From: Actinomycetota bacterium
GTDB lineage: Bacteria; Actinomycetota; Actinomycetes; Actinomycetales; Cellulomonadaceae
Direction: 5' to 3'
Length of the DNA stretch: 5,377 nt
Assembly: GCA_018898235.1 (NCBI GenBank)
Contig: JAHIJU010000331.1
Location: 1 to 5,377 of the forward strand
The notes under the pieces are model-generated. The model was not told the origin of the DNA and did not search any database. It saw only the letters and a list, made by a program, of their open reading frames with translations. A program made the position numbers and the translations under genes. This document shows, one piece after another, positions 4,906 through 5,377 of the stretch. How positions within the stretch are numbered: the stretch's first letter is position 1; each line of letters starts with the position of its first letter.

Positions 4906-5377
4906 CAGACCGCCGTGCGGTGGAAGCTCTGCCAGGACCGGGAGGCCGTCGGGCCACGCTGCCCCTGGTACCGCGAGCCGTACACGGACGAGCCGTACGG
5001 GTGCTCGGCGGGCGAGGACAGCCGGAAGAAGCAGAGCTGGCCGACCTTCATCCCGGGCCACAGCAGGATGGGCAGCGTCGCGACGTTGGACAGCTCGAGA
5101 GTCACGTGGCCGCTGAACCCCGGGTCGACGAACCCCGCGGTCGAGTGGGTGAGCAGCCCCAGCCGGCCCAGCGAGCTCTTGCCCTCCAGCCGGGCCGCGA
5201 CATCGTCGGGCAGGGTGACCTGCTCGTACGTCGAGCCGAGCACGAACTCCCCGGGGTGCAGCACGAACGGCTCACCCTCGGGCACCTCGACCAGGTGGGT
5301 GAGCTCGGGCTGCTCGGCCGCCGGGTCGATCACCTGGTACCGGTGGTTGTCGAACAGCCGGAAGAACTTGTCGAGCC
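4905..5377 (-). CDS. dcd: dCTP deaminase, probably bifunctional dCTP deaminase/dUTPase (partial, N-terminus off right edge)
   Basis: The frame is open to the window edge; 156 residues are visible and about 35 are missing at the N-terminus by comparison with the roughly 190-aa mycobacterial protein. The first visible residues, LDKFFRLFDNHRYQVIDP, already fit the family, so GTG 5333 is an internal valine and not the start. The active-site pattern is complete. KSSLGR supplies the serine and arginine matching E. coli Ser111 and Arg115, the alanine of HSTAGF matches Ala124, and the glutamate of HVTLEL matches the catalytic Glu138, all at identical spacing. The family deaminates dCTP to dUTP. HSTAGF resembles the bifunctional mycobacterial and archaeal type, which also hydrolyses dUTP to dUMP for dTMP synthesis. 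That dual activity is inferred from resemblance. The C-terminal YGSRYQGQRGPTASR segment is the lid that closes over the nucleotide. The stop overlaps the ATG of the next gene. Confidence 0.96.
   Translation of the reverse strand, partial: LDKFFRLFDNHRYQVIDPAAEQPELTHLVEVPEGEPFVLHPGEFVLGSTYEQVTLPDDVAARLEGKSSLGRLGLLTHSTAGFVDPGFSGHVTLELSNVATLPILLWPGMKVGQLCFFRLSSPAEHPYGSSVYGSRYQGQRGPTASRSWQSFHRTAV

Noticed and set aside
4906..5061. 52-residue N-terminal extension of the 383-aa protein
   Set aside because: It would lie inside the conserved end of dcd in a different frame. The ATG at 4905 with the ATGA overlap is a better start.

Overview
This is a very GC-rich window with dense, often overlapping genes and actinobacterial-type promoter signals, pointing to a high-GC actinomycete. 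The partial dCTP deaminase resembles the mycobacterial protein closely. A Pseudonocardiales or Mycobacteriales relative is a reasonable guess, but the sequence does not fix the genus.

Layout, left to right. Positions 1-170 (minus) hold the first 56 codons of a probable Tat-exported protein that runs off the left edge; its ATG overlaps the stop of the next gene by 4 bases. Positions 167-811 (minus) encode a TetR-family repressor. Immediately upstream, at 815-847, lie two near-identical 16-bp palindromes 17 bp apart, best read as paired TetR-dimer operators over the repressor's own promoter. Positions 906-1343 (minus) encode a MarR-family regulator. It is divergent from a one-polypeptide ABC exporter at 1457-3328 (plus), with a shared 113-bp promoter region. 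Positions 3329-3753 form a gene-free convergent spacer packed with repeats: a 68-nt and an 85-nt imperfect palindrome that share an 18-nt core, a 19-bp direct repeat, and four 33-bp tandem units that run into the end of the next gene. Positions 3754-4905 (minus) encode a 383-aa protein I cannot assign. It starts by a 4-base ATGA overlap with the end of dcd (4905-5377, minus, N-terminus cut by the right edge).

There are three likely functional groups. The first is an autoregulated TetR plus Tat-substrate operon. The second is a MarR-controlled drug or lipid exporter. The third is dcd, for dUTP/dTTP supply, followed by a translationally coupled protein of unknown function. The genes themselves are ordinary chromosomal content and I see no defence island, prophage or transposase. 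The parts most worth a second look are the repeat-filled convergent spacer, the double TetR operator, and two regulators that share an apparent leaderless start layout.
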